Shown here piece after piece: positions 9,901 to 22,134 of a stretch of DNA of 64,000 nt. A model generated the notes under the pieces. The model saw only the letters and a program-made list of their open reading frames with translations. It was not told where the DNA came from and made no database searches. The stretch spans positions 1 through 64,000 of the forward strand of contig JAUILA010000020.1 in the NCBI GenBank assembly GCA_030432655.1. Reading direction: 5' to 3'. The position numbers and the translations under genes were made by a program. Source of the stretch: Bacteroidia bacterium (GTDB lineage Bacteria; Bacteroidota; Bacteroidia; Cytophagales; Cyclobacteriaceae). The first letter of the stretch is position 1, and the number at the start of each line of letters is the position of its first letter.

Positions 9901-10472
9901 AATTTCGTTCCAGTATACTTCTGAACAATGGAGATGCAGGTTTTCAACTTCTGTCACTTCCCGATGCAGCCCAATTCGCCCCCATGTTCGGCACATTGCT
10001 GAGTGATGTTAACAACGATGGCAACCTTGATATAACCAGTGTCGGTAACGACTACTCATTTGAACCCCTGACCGGATTGTATGATGCTGGAATCGGGAAC
10101 TGTTTGCTTGGTGATGGTAAAGGAAATTTCCAGGCCTTGCATGTTCAGAAATCCGGCTTTCGGGTAGATGGCGACGCTAAAGCTATTATCTCAACTCCGG
10201 CAGGCGGACAAAAGCTTATAATTGTTTCACAAAACTCTGACAGCCTGGTGATTCATTCGGATTCCGGACAAAGCGGGACTTACCGGAGCTTGAATCCGGG
10301 AGAATTTTCAGCCGATTTATATTTGAACAACGGACAAAAGCGCAAGACTGAATTCTATCTCGGCGAATCCTACCTGTCTCAGTCGGCCAGAATTTTCGAA
10401 TTTCCAGCTAATGCAGATAGTGTGGTGGTATTTGATACCCGGGGCGGGAAGCGGGTGGTTCGGAAAGAATAA
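6918..10472 (+). CDS. FG-GAP/VCBS-repeat lipoprotein with ASPIC/UnbV domain
   Basis: This 1184-residue predicted surface lipoprotein (lipobox GHVGC, Cys24) belongs to the CRTAC1/ASPIC-UnbV family often found beside SusC/SusD loci. It has two sets of calcium-binding FG-GAP repeats. The first has about seven units, such as DVNGDGLLDIYFGG, DINRDGYPDVYVAND and DLDNDGDLDIVTNN. The second set follows residue 660, for example DINGDQRTDLLLGG and DIDNDGDIDYVLGNLG. Between them is an ASPIC domain with GNLGGAGASILVYTDGK and HFGLGNTTTIDSVTIEWPG. The repeats should fold as beta-propellers needing calcium. Biochemical function in this family is not established; glycan binding or adhesion is likely. It begins a new unit with the three esterase genes. 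Confidence 0.92.
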   Translation: MRKVNWKGWRSLLIIILLAGHVGCSDQSDESKQDTLFRLVPVTHSNLDFNNQITETDTFNVLNFEYFYNGSGVGLGDVNGDGLLDIYFGGNMVSSRLYLNQGGLKFKDVTEKAGVSTERWSHGISMVDINQDGKLDIYISTINPFGSANSENLFFINQGNNESGIPVFLEMAADLGLADSSFSTQSAFFDYDLDGDLDMYLLTNSLELFVRSNPIGQRHDGTGRSVDKLFQNTGTDENGLPQFRDVSEEAGILAEGWGLGVVVSDINRDGYPDVYVANDFMANDHVYINNQDGTFSDMFRTMLKHQEMNGMGVDMADLNNDGLNEIVVVDMLPEDNLRQKTMFSNIQYDRFRLTLERNYQPQYVRNVLQLNNGDGTFSDIGLFSGIYATDWSWSPLIADFDNDGWRDIYISNGYVKDVTDLDFTSYAAEAEMFGTKEARIKKLIDATKNLEGIDKPNLMYRNNHDLTFTNVAEEWGLSLPSYSHGAAYGDLDNDGDLDIVTNNMNSLPFLFENTGVNKEVSGGSNNYIRFNLEGNKGNLGGAGASILVYTDGKLQYAEKNQQRGYKSTVDPAIHFGLGNTTTIDSVTIEWPGHKIQKLTNVEANQVLTLKESDAIKAVRERENAEESFFKRINPEKINLTYTQTEKEFADFKINSLLPRKHSQQGPALVSGDINGDQRTDLLLGGSANESAVVFVQNQDGSYKQSSLTSKVAEDIGMLLFDADGDGDVDLYCVSGSSEFGRNTGNYQDRLYINDGSGNFTLGENLLPEITASGSCVVGQDYDKDGDIDLFVGGRIQPGRYPYAPDSYILENDGSGRFTDVTDAIAPQIRNAGMVTSAIWTDFDNDGWTDLLVVGEFMPVTFFRNEGGERFETNSNLTIENSSGWWNSVTGGDIDNDGDIDYVLGNLGLNSIYKASPDEPVCVYAKDFDSNGSMDPVLCRYIEGKEYPVHPRETLTSQIVPMKKILRTYDTYGSHGFKEIFTEEMLEDALILKANEFRSSILLNNGDAGFQLLSLPDAAQFAPMFGTLLSDVNNDGNLDITSVGNDYSFEPLTGLYDAGIGNCLLGDGKGNFQALHVQKSGFRVDGDAKAIISTPAGGQKLIIVSQNSDSLVIHSDSGQSGTYRSLNPGEFSADLYLNNGQKRKTEFYLGESYLSQSARIFEFPANADSVVVFDTRGGKRVVRKE

Positions 10473-10515
10473 ACTAATCGTGAGGGTATTTGATCAGCAC
10501 ACAATAAACCAACAT

Positions 10516-14748
<4,233 letters not shown>

Positions 14749-15008
14749 GCTCATACCTGTTCTCCAAAAGCAATCTCACTAGAACCGGCACCTGCCCTCA
14801 GCACAGATACACTGATCGGTGAATAGCCCGGTATGCCATATATGGTTTACCCTTCATGGAGTTTATCGTTCGCCGGTCAAAAATTTGTGTATATTGTACA
14901 TTTATTATTTATACCTTAATCAATTACCTCGCAAGGGTGCCGACTTGTCAAAAATTATCTTCTGGATTATCTGGGAATCAGGCACAATTGCATTGAAAGT
15001 AGAATATT
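14749..15008. promoter_or_regulatory. Intergenic control region before cupin-SMP-30 gene
   Basis: This 260-bp gap contains GTGTATATTGTACAT at 14887-14901, the second copy of the element found before SusC. No clear terminator for the esterase genes is visible. A 69-codon open frame here (14819-15028) has no recognisable features and overlaps the next start, so I treat the gap as regulatory. Confidence 0.5.
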
Positions 15009-16931
15009 ATGATCAACAGGTTTTATAAAGCGGGAGGGTTTTTGCTGTTTATTGTCTTCATTACGGCATGCAATGGCTCAGGCCCGGAGTGGGAAGCCAC
15101 CAACCAACAATTGATAGAAACACATGAGCTGGAAGTGCGGCATATTTCTGATCTGCCTGAACCGGGTGTTTCTTCCAACTTGAAAGAAGCAGAGGTTACC
15201 GACTTGTCTCAATTAACGAAGGCAGAATTATCACCTGGTGTGGTGGCTTCACTATTCTGGGGCGCCGGTAATATGGGGGCAATGATAACTATGGAGCCTA
15301 ACTCGGTAATCGAAGAAAAAGTATTGGATGCCGACAGGTTTGCAATTATACTCGAAGGTTCAGTGCAGCAAATGATTGATGATGCTTCGGTAACGATGCA
15401 TGCGAGGCCACGTGAGGCACCGGACGGGACCCACAGCGTAACCCCGAAAAATGATTTCGTTTATATTGAAAAAGGCACCAGATCGATGGTGACGGCCGGA
15501 CCGGAAGGTGCGAGATTGATGGAGGTTTATTCACCATTACGGATTGATTACCTTACTCAGGCCGGAATTTCAGATGTGCCGGAGAATATTTCTGATGTTC
15601 AGGAATACCTCCCTCCCAACGTGGAGCCAGGTCAGGTTTATGATCTCTATGATATCCAGCTTACCAAACTCGCGGACGGTGCATTCTCCCGTTTATTATC
15701 AGGGAGAAATATGCAGCTGAGTTTTATTTCCATGGCTCCGGGATCCGTTTTTCCACATCATATTCATCCACAGGAGCAAATCATGTTTGTTTTACGAGGC
15801 GAATGCGAGGAAATACTGCTGGATGGGAAGCAAAAGATGACGGCTAATGATGTCGTTCGAATACCAGGAAATATGGTACATGGTGCAGAAATTGGTCCTC
15901 TTGGATGCGATGCGCTGGATATTTTCTGGCCGGCACGCGCAGATTACCTGGAGAAGGAAGCGGACAGATATGAGGTATTTCATTCAATAATTCCGGAGGA
16001 GGCAGAAGTGGAATTGGTTATAGACGGAGGAGAGACAAAACCGGAACTGACATTCACTGAAGGACCCAAATGGATGAACGGGAAGCTTTATTTCTCAAAT
16101 ATGTACTTTGATCAACAATGGAATGCGGACCCTGCGCAGAGTTCTATTGTGGAAATGGATCCTGACGGCAGTTACCGCAACATCACACAAGGACAAATGC
16201 AGGCCAATGGACTTTATCCCTACAAAAATGGAAATCTGATCGTTTGTGACATGATGGGACACCGGTTGGTGGAGATGACCACCGAGGGAAAGGTCGTGGA
16301 GGTTCTGGCGCATGAATATAATGGCAACCCCGTGGATGGACCCAATGATGTGGTGACCGATTCAAAAGGAGGATTTTACTTCACCGACCCGCAGTTTACC
16401 ATGGAAGAGGAGAAATTTCAGCCAGGACGCGCCGTCTACTATGTTTCCAATTCCGGCGATATTGACAGAATAGTGGAGCCGAACGAGTTTGCCATGCCCA
16501 ATGGAATATTACTCTCCCCGGATGGTAAAACGCTTTACATCAACAACTGTTATGACGATGAATCGTGGTATCCCGTGAAAAGTGAAAAAGATAATTTTAT
16601 CTGGGCATATGATGTGAATGAAGATGGTTCGATCAGCAACGGACGGAAATTTGCCGAACTTTTTCTTACCGGAGAAGTACTTGACCGGCAGGCTACTTCG
16701 TCCAGTGCGGATGGTATGGCAATCGATAAGGATGGCAATATTTACGTGGCAACGTATTACGGGGTACAGATTTTCAGCAATACAGGTCAGTACATTGGGA
16801 TGATCAATCTTCCGTCATTTCCTGTGAGCCTGGGATTTGGCGATGACGATATGAAAACACTTTATATCGTCAGTTATGATAAGGTATTTAAAATAAGAAC
16901 GAAAAAAGAAGGCTATGTCAATTACCTGTGA
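15009..16931 (+). CDS. Lipoprotein fusing two cupin-like domains to an SMP-30/gluconolactonase propeller
   Basis: This 640-residue protein begins with a lipoprotein signal (FITAC, then NGSG). Residues about 60-185 resemble a cupin but lack an obvious metal-binding histidine cluster. Residues about 225-320 form a second cupin with metal-binding HHIHPQEQ and a later histidine in NMVHGAE. From about 340 onward is a six-bladed SMP-30/gluconolactonase propeller with FTEGPKWMNGKLYFS, GPNDVVTDSKGGFYFTDP and MPNGILLSPDGKTLYINN. SMP-30 enzymes hydrolyse sugar lactones using a divalent metal. The lipoprotein signal puts it outside the cytoplasm, so it may act on a lactone or anomeric ester before uptake. 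The fusion is unusual and the substrate is unknown. Confidence 0.85.
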   Translation: MINRFYKAGGFLLFIVFITACNGSGPEWEATNQQLIETHELEVRHISDLPEPGVSSNLKEAEVTDLSQLTKAELSPGVVASLFWGAGNMGAMITMEPNSVIEEKVLDADRFAIILEGSVQQMIDDASVTMHARPREAPDGTHSVTPKNDFVYIEKGTRSMVTAGPEGARLMEVYSPLRIDYLTQAGISDVPENISDVQEYLPPNVEPGQVYDLYDIQLTKLADGAFSRLLSGRNMQLSFISMAPGSVFPHHIHPQEQIMFVLRGECEEILLDGKQKMTANDVVRIPGNMVHGAEIGPLGCDALDIFWPARADYLEKEADRYEVFHSIIPEEAEVELVIDGGETKPELTFTEGPKWMNGKLYFSNMYFDQQWNADPAQSSIVEMDPDGSYRNITQGQMQANGLYPYKNGNLIVCDMMGHRLVEMTTEGKVVEVLAHEYNGNPVDGPNDVVTDSKGGFYFTDPQFTMEEEKFQPGRAVYYVSNSGDIDRIVEPNEFAMPNGILLSPDGKTLYINNCYDDESWYPVKSEKDNFIWAYDVNEDGSISNGRKFAELFLTGEVLDRQATSSSADGMAIDKDGNIYVATYYGVQIFSNTGQYIGMINLPSFPVSLGFGDDDMKTLYIVSYDKVFKIRTKKEGYVNYL

Positions 16932-16999
16932 GAAATACGGCAGGGTAGGTATCCACTGTCCTTTTTACACCGTTTTATAATCATTTAAAACCCTGCGAC

Positions 17000-18628
17000 A
17001 TGGTTTCTAAGTTTACTTTGCTGTTTACGGTTTGTCTTCTGGTTAATTCAGCAGGCATGAGCCAGGATATCCCCCCAACCACCTCCCTGGTATATCCCGG
17101 CGTTAATGGAACGCTGCATTATGAGACGGATAGCCTGGGAAATAGGATTCCGGATTTTTCGCATGCAGGTTACAGAGGTGGTGGTGTTAGTATACCCTTG
17201 GTCCCTGTGAAAGAAACGATATGGCCGGTGATGGGTGATAATTCAGAGAATATTCAGGCCGCCATTGACCGGGTCAGCGCAATGTCTCCAGACAGTTTGG
17301 GATTCCGGGGAGCTGTTCTGCTGAAAATGGGTCATTACCCGCTTGATAAACCTATTTACATACGGACTTCCGGCGTGGTTTTACGGGGGGAAGGAAGAAG
17401 TGATGTAGGTACCATTCTCTATGGCAGGGTATCTCCTGATCAGGAAGGACCGGCCTTCCGCAGACCGGCATTAATAAATATCGCCGGGGAGTCCGGAGTG
17501 CAACCAATTGAGGAAACCAGTGAGCAGATTCTGGACGAATACGTACCGGTAGGAGCAAATCGTTTTAAAGTCGCATCAGCCAGATCATTTAACAAAGGTG
17601 ACAAAGTTTTAATACGCAGAAATGGAAACCAGGACTGGATAGAAGCAATTGGTGAAGATAGTCTGACGGTCGGCAGAAGCAGCTGGAAACCTTTCACCAT
17701 CAATTATGACCGGGTTATTACCCGGGTGGATAATAATACCATTACTGTGGATGCTCCTATATTTACGGCGATTGAATCACGCTGGGGAGGCGGCGATATT
17801 GTGAAATATGAAGATAATGGACGGATTGAAAATGTTGCTGTAGAAAATCTTCGTGGGATTTCTGAATATGATCCGTCTGTGAGGACTGCAGCTTATGGAA
17901 ATATGGATCGTCCTTCTCTTACCGATCCGGAAACCAGGTACCTGGGCGAGGAATATTATTCAGATGAAAACCATTACTTTGTCTTTATCAATGTAACCAA
18001 TGCAAAAAATATCTGGGTAAGGAATATGACTACACTGCACTTTGCCGGCAGTGTGGTAAACCTGACTTCGGGTACGAAGTGGGCAACTATTCAGGATTGT
18101 GAATCACGCGAGCCGGTTTCGGTCCGCCTCGGTGCACGCAGATTCACCTTCCAGTTAAACGGACAGCTTTTATTCGCTCAGCGCTGTTTTTCCCAAAAAG
18201 GCAGACATTCTTTCGTTCTGCAGGGACCCCAGGCTAGTGGCAATGTTTTTTATGATTGCAGTGCCGTAAATCCTTATTCAACCAGCGAACCGCACAATAG
18301 ATGGGTAAATGGAATTTTATACGATAATGTTAAAGCACCATTAACGGCCCGTTACTGGAAGGATTTTATCATTGGCTGGGCAGGGGCAAATATTGTTTTC
18401 TGGAACTGTGAAGGTGATTTTTTAATTCAGAAACCTCCTACAGCTCAGAATTATTCGTTTGGCCATATTGGCACGGTTGCCGTTATTTATAATCTAAACT
18501 TGCAGGATATTACAAAGCCCTACGGTCATATTGAATCCCTCGATGCCCATGTTACCCCAGGAAGCCTTTATTTGACACAATTGAAAGAACGTCTCGGTGA
18601 AAGGGCTCTTCAGAATATTCGTAACTAG
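17000..18628 (+). CDS. Secreted pectate-lyase-like right-handed beta-helix protein
   Basis: This 542-residue secreted protein (signal peptide ending near GMSQ) has the N-terminal pattern of pectate-lyase-3-type beta-helices: NSENIQAAIDRVSA, then GAVLLKMGHYPLDKPIYI and SGVVLRGEG. Later coils include WVRNMTTLHFAGSVVNL and QGPQASGNVFYDCSAVNP. Beta-helices of this kind include polysaccharide lyases and glycosidases as well as non-catalytic proteins. I cannot name the catalytic residues or assign a CAZy family. It follows the cupin-SMP-30 gene by 68 bp and precedes the HAD gene by 21 bp. If it is an enzyme, it is the only candidate backbone-cleaving one in region A. Confidence 0.78.
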   Translation: MVSKFTLLFTVCLLVNSAGMSQDIPPTTSLVYPGVNGTLHYETDSLGNRIPDFSHAGYRGGGVSIPLVPVKETIWPVMGDNSENIQAAIDRVSAMSPDSLGFRGAVLLKMGHYPLDKPIYIRTSGVVLRGEGRSDVGTILYGRVSPDQEGPAFRRPALINIAGESGVQPIEETSEQILDEYVPVGANRFKVASARSFNKGDKVLIRRNGNQDWIEAIGEDSLTVGRSSWKPFTINYDRVITRVDNNTITVDAPIFTAIESRWGGGDIVKYEDNGRIENVAVENLRGISEYDPSVRTAAYGNMDRPSLTDPETRYLGEEYYSDENHYFVFINVTNAKNIWVRNMTTLHFAGSVVNLTSGTKWATIQDCESREPVSVRLGARRFTFQLNGQLLFAQRCFSQKGRHSFVLQGPQASGNVFYDCSAVNPYSTSEPHNRWVNGILYDNVKAPLTARYWKDFIIGWAGANIVFWNCEGDFLIQKPPTAQNYSFGHIGTVAVIYNLNLQDITKPYGHIESLDAHVTPGSLYLTQLKERLGERALQNIRN

Positions 18629-18649
18629 TCATCAAATCAGTATGAAAAG

Positions 18650-19303
18650 ATGACGGTTAAAGGGATTATTTTTGACCTGGACGGGACCATGATTGACAAC
18701 ATGATGGTCCACCATAGGGCGTGGCAGAAGAAGCTCGGTGAATATGGTTTGCACCTTGGGATGGATGAAGTTATGGAAAAGGTCCATGGGATCAATGAAG
18801 AGATACTGGAAAGACTTTTCGTAGAAAGATTCAGCCCGGAAGAACGCAGAACCATATCCAAGGAAAAGGAGGAAATGTACAGGGAAATTTTTCTCCCCGA
18901 TCTACGGCTCGTAAAAGGACTGGATGAATTTCTTAGAAAGGCCGGAGAATACAAAATACCCATGGGGATCGGGACGGCAGCCCCACCGGAGAACATGAAT
19001 TTTGTCCTTGATACTCTGGGGATTCGGAATTTGTTTCGCGCGACGCTGCATGCGAGAGATGTAAAGAAGGGCAAACCGGATCCGGAGATATTCCTCAATG
19101 TCGCCGGCCGAATGAATATCAACGCCAAAGAATGCATCATTTTTGAGGACAGTCCGACCGGTGCCCTGGCTGCCAGCCGCTCCGGGGCAGGGGTCATTGT
19201 GATCACCACCACACATTCACCGGATGAGTTTCGTCAAATAAGCAACGTCTTACGATTCATTGAAGATTTCGAAGGCCTGGATCCGCGGAATCCAGCCGGC
19301 TGA
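18650..19303 (+). CDS. HAD-superfamily phosphatase/beta-phosphoglucomutase-like protein
   Basis: This 217-residue cytoplasmic protein has the four HAD motifs. Motif I is FDLDGTMID with the nucleophile aspartate and the second aspartate that marks phosphatases and mutases. Motif II is the threonine in GIGTAAPPEN, motif III the lysine in KKGKPDPEIF, and motif IV the acidic pair in IIFEDSPTG. The cap domain after motif I is of the beta-phosphoglucomutase type. Likely activity is sugar-phosphate dephosphorylation or mutase chemistry. It follows the beta-helix gene closely and stops 5 bp before the convergent FAH-family gene. Confidence 0.85.
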   Translation: MTVKGIIFDLDGTMIDNMMVHHRAWQKKLGEYGLHLGMDEVMEKVHGINEEILERLFVERFSPEERRTISKEKEEMYREIFLPDLRLVKGLDEFLRKAGEYKIPMGIGTAAPPENMNFVLDTLGIRNLFRATLHARDVKKGKPDPEIFLNVAGRMNINAKECIIFEDSPTGALAASRSGAGVIVITTTHSPDEFRQISNVLRFIEDFEGLDPRNPAG

Positions 19304-19308
19304 AACGC

Positions 19309-20172
19309 CTAGGAGCCTGGTTTATAGGCAACGGCTTCCTGCCTTGACTTACCCAGTCCTTCAATGCCAAGTTCCATTATATCGCCGGGCTTGAGGTATC
19401 TCGGCGGTTTGAAGCCCATCCCTACGCCAGGAGGCGTACCGGTTGAAATGACATCACCCGGCAACAGTGTCATGAACTGCGAAATGTAGGAAATAACTTT
19501 TGGAACGTTGAAAATGAGTGTTTTGGTGTTCCCGTCCTGCACCCGCTCACCATTGATCTCGAGCCACATATCCAGGTTGTGAACATCATCGATCTCATCC
19601 GGGGTGACAAGATATGGCCCCAGGGGAGAAAATGTATCCGCGCTCTTCCCTTTTACCCACTGTCCTTCCCGCTCAAGCTGGAATTCACGCTCACTTACAT
19701 CGTTCATCAGGCAGTAACCAGCAATGTGACCCCATGCCTCATCTTCACTGACATAGCTGGCTTTTTTACCGATTACGATTGCCAGTTCCACTTCCCAGTC
19801 AGACTTGACACTGTTTTTAGGAATGATCACCTGGTCGTAGGGACCACAAAGAGAGGTAGTCGCTTTGAAGAACAGGATCGGTTCTTTCGGAATCGCCATA
19901 CCTGCTTCCCGGGCGTGATCCGAATAATTCAGTCCGATACAGATGATCTTACTTGGCCTGGCCACCGGTGAACCGATACGCGCATCCTGCGGAACCCGCG
20001 GGGCAGTTCCGGCATTATTTTCCAGCCAGTCGGATAGTTTTTCCGGACCCTTTTCAGTAAAGAATTGCTCATTATAATCTGCGAATGCCTCACTTACATC
20101 AATCTTTTTCCCATCAGGTAGTAGTACACCGGGGCGTTCTGAGCCCGGCGCGCCAAATCGTATTAATTTCAT
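19309..20172 (-). CDS. Fumarylacetoacetase-family 2,4-diketo-3-deoxy-sugar-acid hydrolase
   Basis: This 287-residue FAH-fold enzyme resembles the hydrolases that split 2,4-diketo-3-deoxy-L-fuconate or -rhamnonate into pyruvate and a hydroxyacid. Landmarks are IICIGLNYSDHA, the metal-binding glutamates in SDWEVELAIVIGKK, NDVSEREFQ, the lysine in GQWVKGKSADTF and the C-terminal STGTPPGVGMG. The gene starts one base after the stop of the SDR gene, so the two are translationally coupled. Together they would carry out the last two steps of a non-phosphorylative pathway. Ureidoglycolate lyase-like activity is the main alternative; the SDR, lactonase and dehydratase neighbours argue against it. Confidence 0.85.
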   Translation of the reverse strand: MKLIRFGAPGSERPGVLLPDGKKIDVSEAFADYNEQFFTEKGPEKLSDWLENNAGTAPRVPQDARIGSPVARPSKIICIGLNYSDHAREAGMAIPKEPILFFKATTSLCGPYDQVIIPKNSVKSDWEVELAIVIGKKASYVSEDEAWGHIAGYCLMNDVSEREFQLEREGQWVKGKSADTFSPLGPYLVTPDEIDDVHNLDMWLEINGERVQDGNTKTLIFNVPKVISYISQFMTLLPGDVISTGTPPGVGMGFKPPRYLKPGDIMELGIEGLGKSRQEAVAYKPGS

Positions 20173-20173
20173 A

Positions 20174-20926
20174 TCAGGTATTTAAATTGGTCAGTCCGCC
20201 GTCAATGGTATAATTACTTCCGGTAATAAAAGCAGACTCATCTGAACAAAGATACAGTACAAGAAGCGCAATCTCTTCCGGGTTCCCCATCCGGCCAATC
20301 GGCTGTGTTTTCGAGAGTTTTTCAAACATTTCTTCTTCCTGTCCCGGATAATTCTCCTTCAGAAACCCGTCGACAAACGGAGTATGTACCCGTCCCGGCG
20401 AAATACTGTTTACCCGGATGTTATCCTTGATATAGTCTTTGGCTACGGAATATGTCATGGAAAGGATTGCGCCTTTGCTCGCCGAGTAGGCGAATCGATC
20501 ATTCAGTCCGACCATGGCCGCCACCGATGCCATGTTCACAATAGATCCGCCACCATTTTTTTTCATGTGTTTGACCGCCGCCGCCATGCAGTAAAAAGCC
20601 CCGCGAACATTCACATCGAATACACGATCGAATTCTGCCGGTGATGTATTTTCCACATTTCCGATGTGTGCGATGCCGGCATTGTTGATCAGTATATCAA
20701 GCCCGGAATCACCTGCAACCTTGTCAAAGGTTTGTGCCACCACTTCTTCCCGGGTGATATCACATGAATGAAAGGAAATGCCTTCCGGTCCTTCCGGCGG
20801 AGGCTGAAGGTCCAGGATATGAACGCGTGCGCCCTGTTTTTTGAGCGTTTTTACCACGGCTGACCCAATACCCCGGGACCCGCCGGTGACGATGGCGGTT
20901 TTGCCTGCTAAACTAAAAATTGCCAT
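20174..20926 (-). CDS. SDR-family 2-keto-3-deoxy-sugar-acid dehydrogenase (predicted)
   Basis: This 250-residue classical short-chain dehydrogenase has the nucleotide-binding TGGSRGIGSAV near the N-terminus, the structural NNAG, the catalytic serine in NMASVAAM and the YSASK tyrosine-lysine pair. It ends with the usual TGSNYTIDGGL. Its coupling to a diketo-acid hydrolase gene is the arrangement known for 2-keto-3-deoxy-L-fuconate dehydrogenase, so oxidation at C4 of a 2-keto-3-deoxy aldonate is the likely reaction. It is first in a leftward two-gene operon whose upstream region carries the palindrome at 20967-20982. Family membership is certain; the substrate is inference. Confidence 0.85.
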   Translation of the reverse strand: MAIFSLAGKTAIVTGGSRGIGSAVVKTLKKQGARVHILDLQPPPEGPEGISFHSCDITREEVVAQTFDKVAGDSGLDILINNAGIAHIGNVENTSPAEFDRVFDVNVRGAFYCMAAAVKHMKKNGGGSIVNMASVAAMVGLNDRFAYSASKGAILSMTYSVAKDYIKDNIRVNSISPGRVHTPFVDGFLKENYPGQEEEMFEKLSKTQPIGRMGNPEEIALLVLYLCSDESAFITGSNYTIDGGLTNLNT

Positions 20927-20948
20927 TGGCTGAAAATTATAAAATTGA

Positions 20949-20989
20949 TTGAATAATCCTTTATAAGTTCATATGTTTGAACAAACATA
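20949..20989. promoter_or_regulatory. Divergent promoter with GTTCA-N6-TGAAC operator, site 1
   Basis: GTTCATATGTTTGAAC (20967-20982) is an interrupted palindrome with 5-bp arms. A second overlapping palindrome, TATGTTTG-AA-CAAACATA, covers 20972-20989. On the plus strand TATGTTTG (20972-20979) matches the TAnnTTTG -7 element exactly, with TTG at 20949-20951 exactly 20 bp upstream. On the minus strand the mirror copy also reads TATGTTTG. A repressor bound here would block both arms of region B. Confidence 0.7.
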
Positions 20990-21066
20990 CGTAAATAGCC
21001 GGGCATATTGAAATATTTGCAGGCTTGAAATCAGGGATCAATTCACAACTGCATGTCAAAGAGATC

Positions 21067-22134
21067 ATGAAACTGGGATTAGGATTATACCGCAGCATTC
21101 TCACCCGCGATAATTTTGCGTTTGCCAGGCAGGCAGGCGCTACCCACATTGTGGCCCAGCTGGTGGATTATATTAAAGGAAGCAATCCGTCCCTGACCGG
21201 AAATTACCTGGGCGGCTGGGGCACCACACGGAATCATGACAAGCCCTGGACGTACGATTTACTTGCATCGTTAAAAAAGGAGATTGGTTCGTACGGACTA
21301 CAGCTGGAGGCCATTGAGAATCTGGATCCTTCCCATTGGTATGACATTTTACTGGACGGACCACGCAGGGAGGAGCAAGTGGAGAATCTTAAGCAGCTGA
21401 TCCGGGATATGGGCAAGGCCGGAATTCCCGTGCTTGGGTATTATTTCAGTCTGGCGGGAGTCTGGGGCTGGACCAGCCGGAAAGAAGGACGCGGCGCACC
21501 TGCATCGGTCGTTTTCGATGAATCAGGGGTGGATGTAAACCAACCAATTCCTCAGGGTATGGTTTGGAATATGTGGTACAAGGAGCAGAATGAGAAACAA
21601 TTTATTTCACCTGTTTCGCGGGATGAAATGTGGGAGAGGCTGACATATTTTCTTAACCATTTGCTGCCGGTTGCAGAGGAGAACGGGGTCAGACTTGTGG
21701 CCCATCCTGATGATCCGCCGTTGCCTGAGATGCGGCAAACCGCACGACTGTTTTATTCTCCGAAACAATATGAACGTCTGCTGGAGGTGAATGACAGTCC
21801 GGCCAGCGGTTTTGAATTTTGCCTGGGAACCCTTCAGGAAATGCCGGGAAGCGATGTGTATTCCCTGCTGGATAAATATTCGGCCAGTGACCGGATTGGT
21901 TATATTCATTTCAGGAATGTTATCGGAAAAGCGCCCCGCTACCGGGAAGCCTTCGTGGATGAAGGAGATCTTGATATGGTACGTGTTATGCAAATCCTCA
22001 AAAAAAATAACTACGACGGGGTGCTGATCCCGGATCATACACCGGAAATGAGTACACCGGCCGGGTGGCATTCCGGGATGGCATTCGCACTCGGGTATAT
22101 GAGGGGCGTTATACAAACGCTTGAGAGGTCATGA
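21067..22134 (+). CDS. Mannonate dehydratase (UxuA)-family sugar-acid dehydratase
   Basis: This 355-residue TIM-barrel protein belongs to the UxuA family, which dehydrates D-mannonate to 2-keto-3-deoxygluconate using a divalent metal. Family motifs are HPDDPPLPEM, the metal-site YIHFRNV and a late histidine in IPDHTPEM. It diverges from canonical UxuA in much of its N-terminal half (GLGLYRSILTRDNFAFARQ). ATG 21067 was chosen over 21025 because the first strand KLGLGLY follows directly. It overlaps the next gene by 4 bp. By context it converts the aldonate made by the dehydrogenase and lactonase into a 2-keto-3-deoxy acid. The aldonate need not be mannonate. Confidence 0.82.
   Translation: MKLGLGLYRSILTRDNFAFARQAGATHIVAQLVDYIKGSNPSLTGNYLGGWGTTRNHDKPWTYDLLASLKKEIGSYGLQLEAIENLDPSHWYDILLDGPRREEQVENLKQLIRDMGKAGIPVLGYYFSLAGVWGWTSRKEGRGAPASVVFDESGVDVNQPIPQGMVWNMWYKEQNEKQFISPVSRDEMWERLTYFLNHLLPVAEENGVRLVAHPDDPPLPEMRQTARLFYSPKQYERLLEVNDSPASGFEFCLGTLQEMPGSDVYSLLDKYSASDRIGYIHFRNVIGKAPRYREAFVDEGDLDMVRVMQILKKNNYDGVLIPDHTPEMSTPAGWHSGMAFALGYMRGVIQTLERS

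Noticed and set aside
14819-15028. 69-codon open frame before the cupin-SMP-30 gene
   Set aside because: It contains the shared 15-bp promoter element, overlaps the next start codon, and has no signal peptide or family pattern.
16936-16997. Possible terminator formed by GCAGGGT and ACCCTGC after the cupin-SMP-30 gene
   Set aside because: The arms are 7 bp but about 45 nt apart with no T run after the second arm, so a functional hairpin is unlikely.
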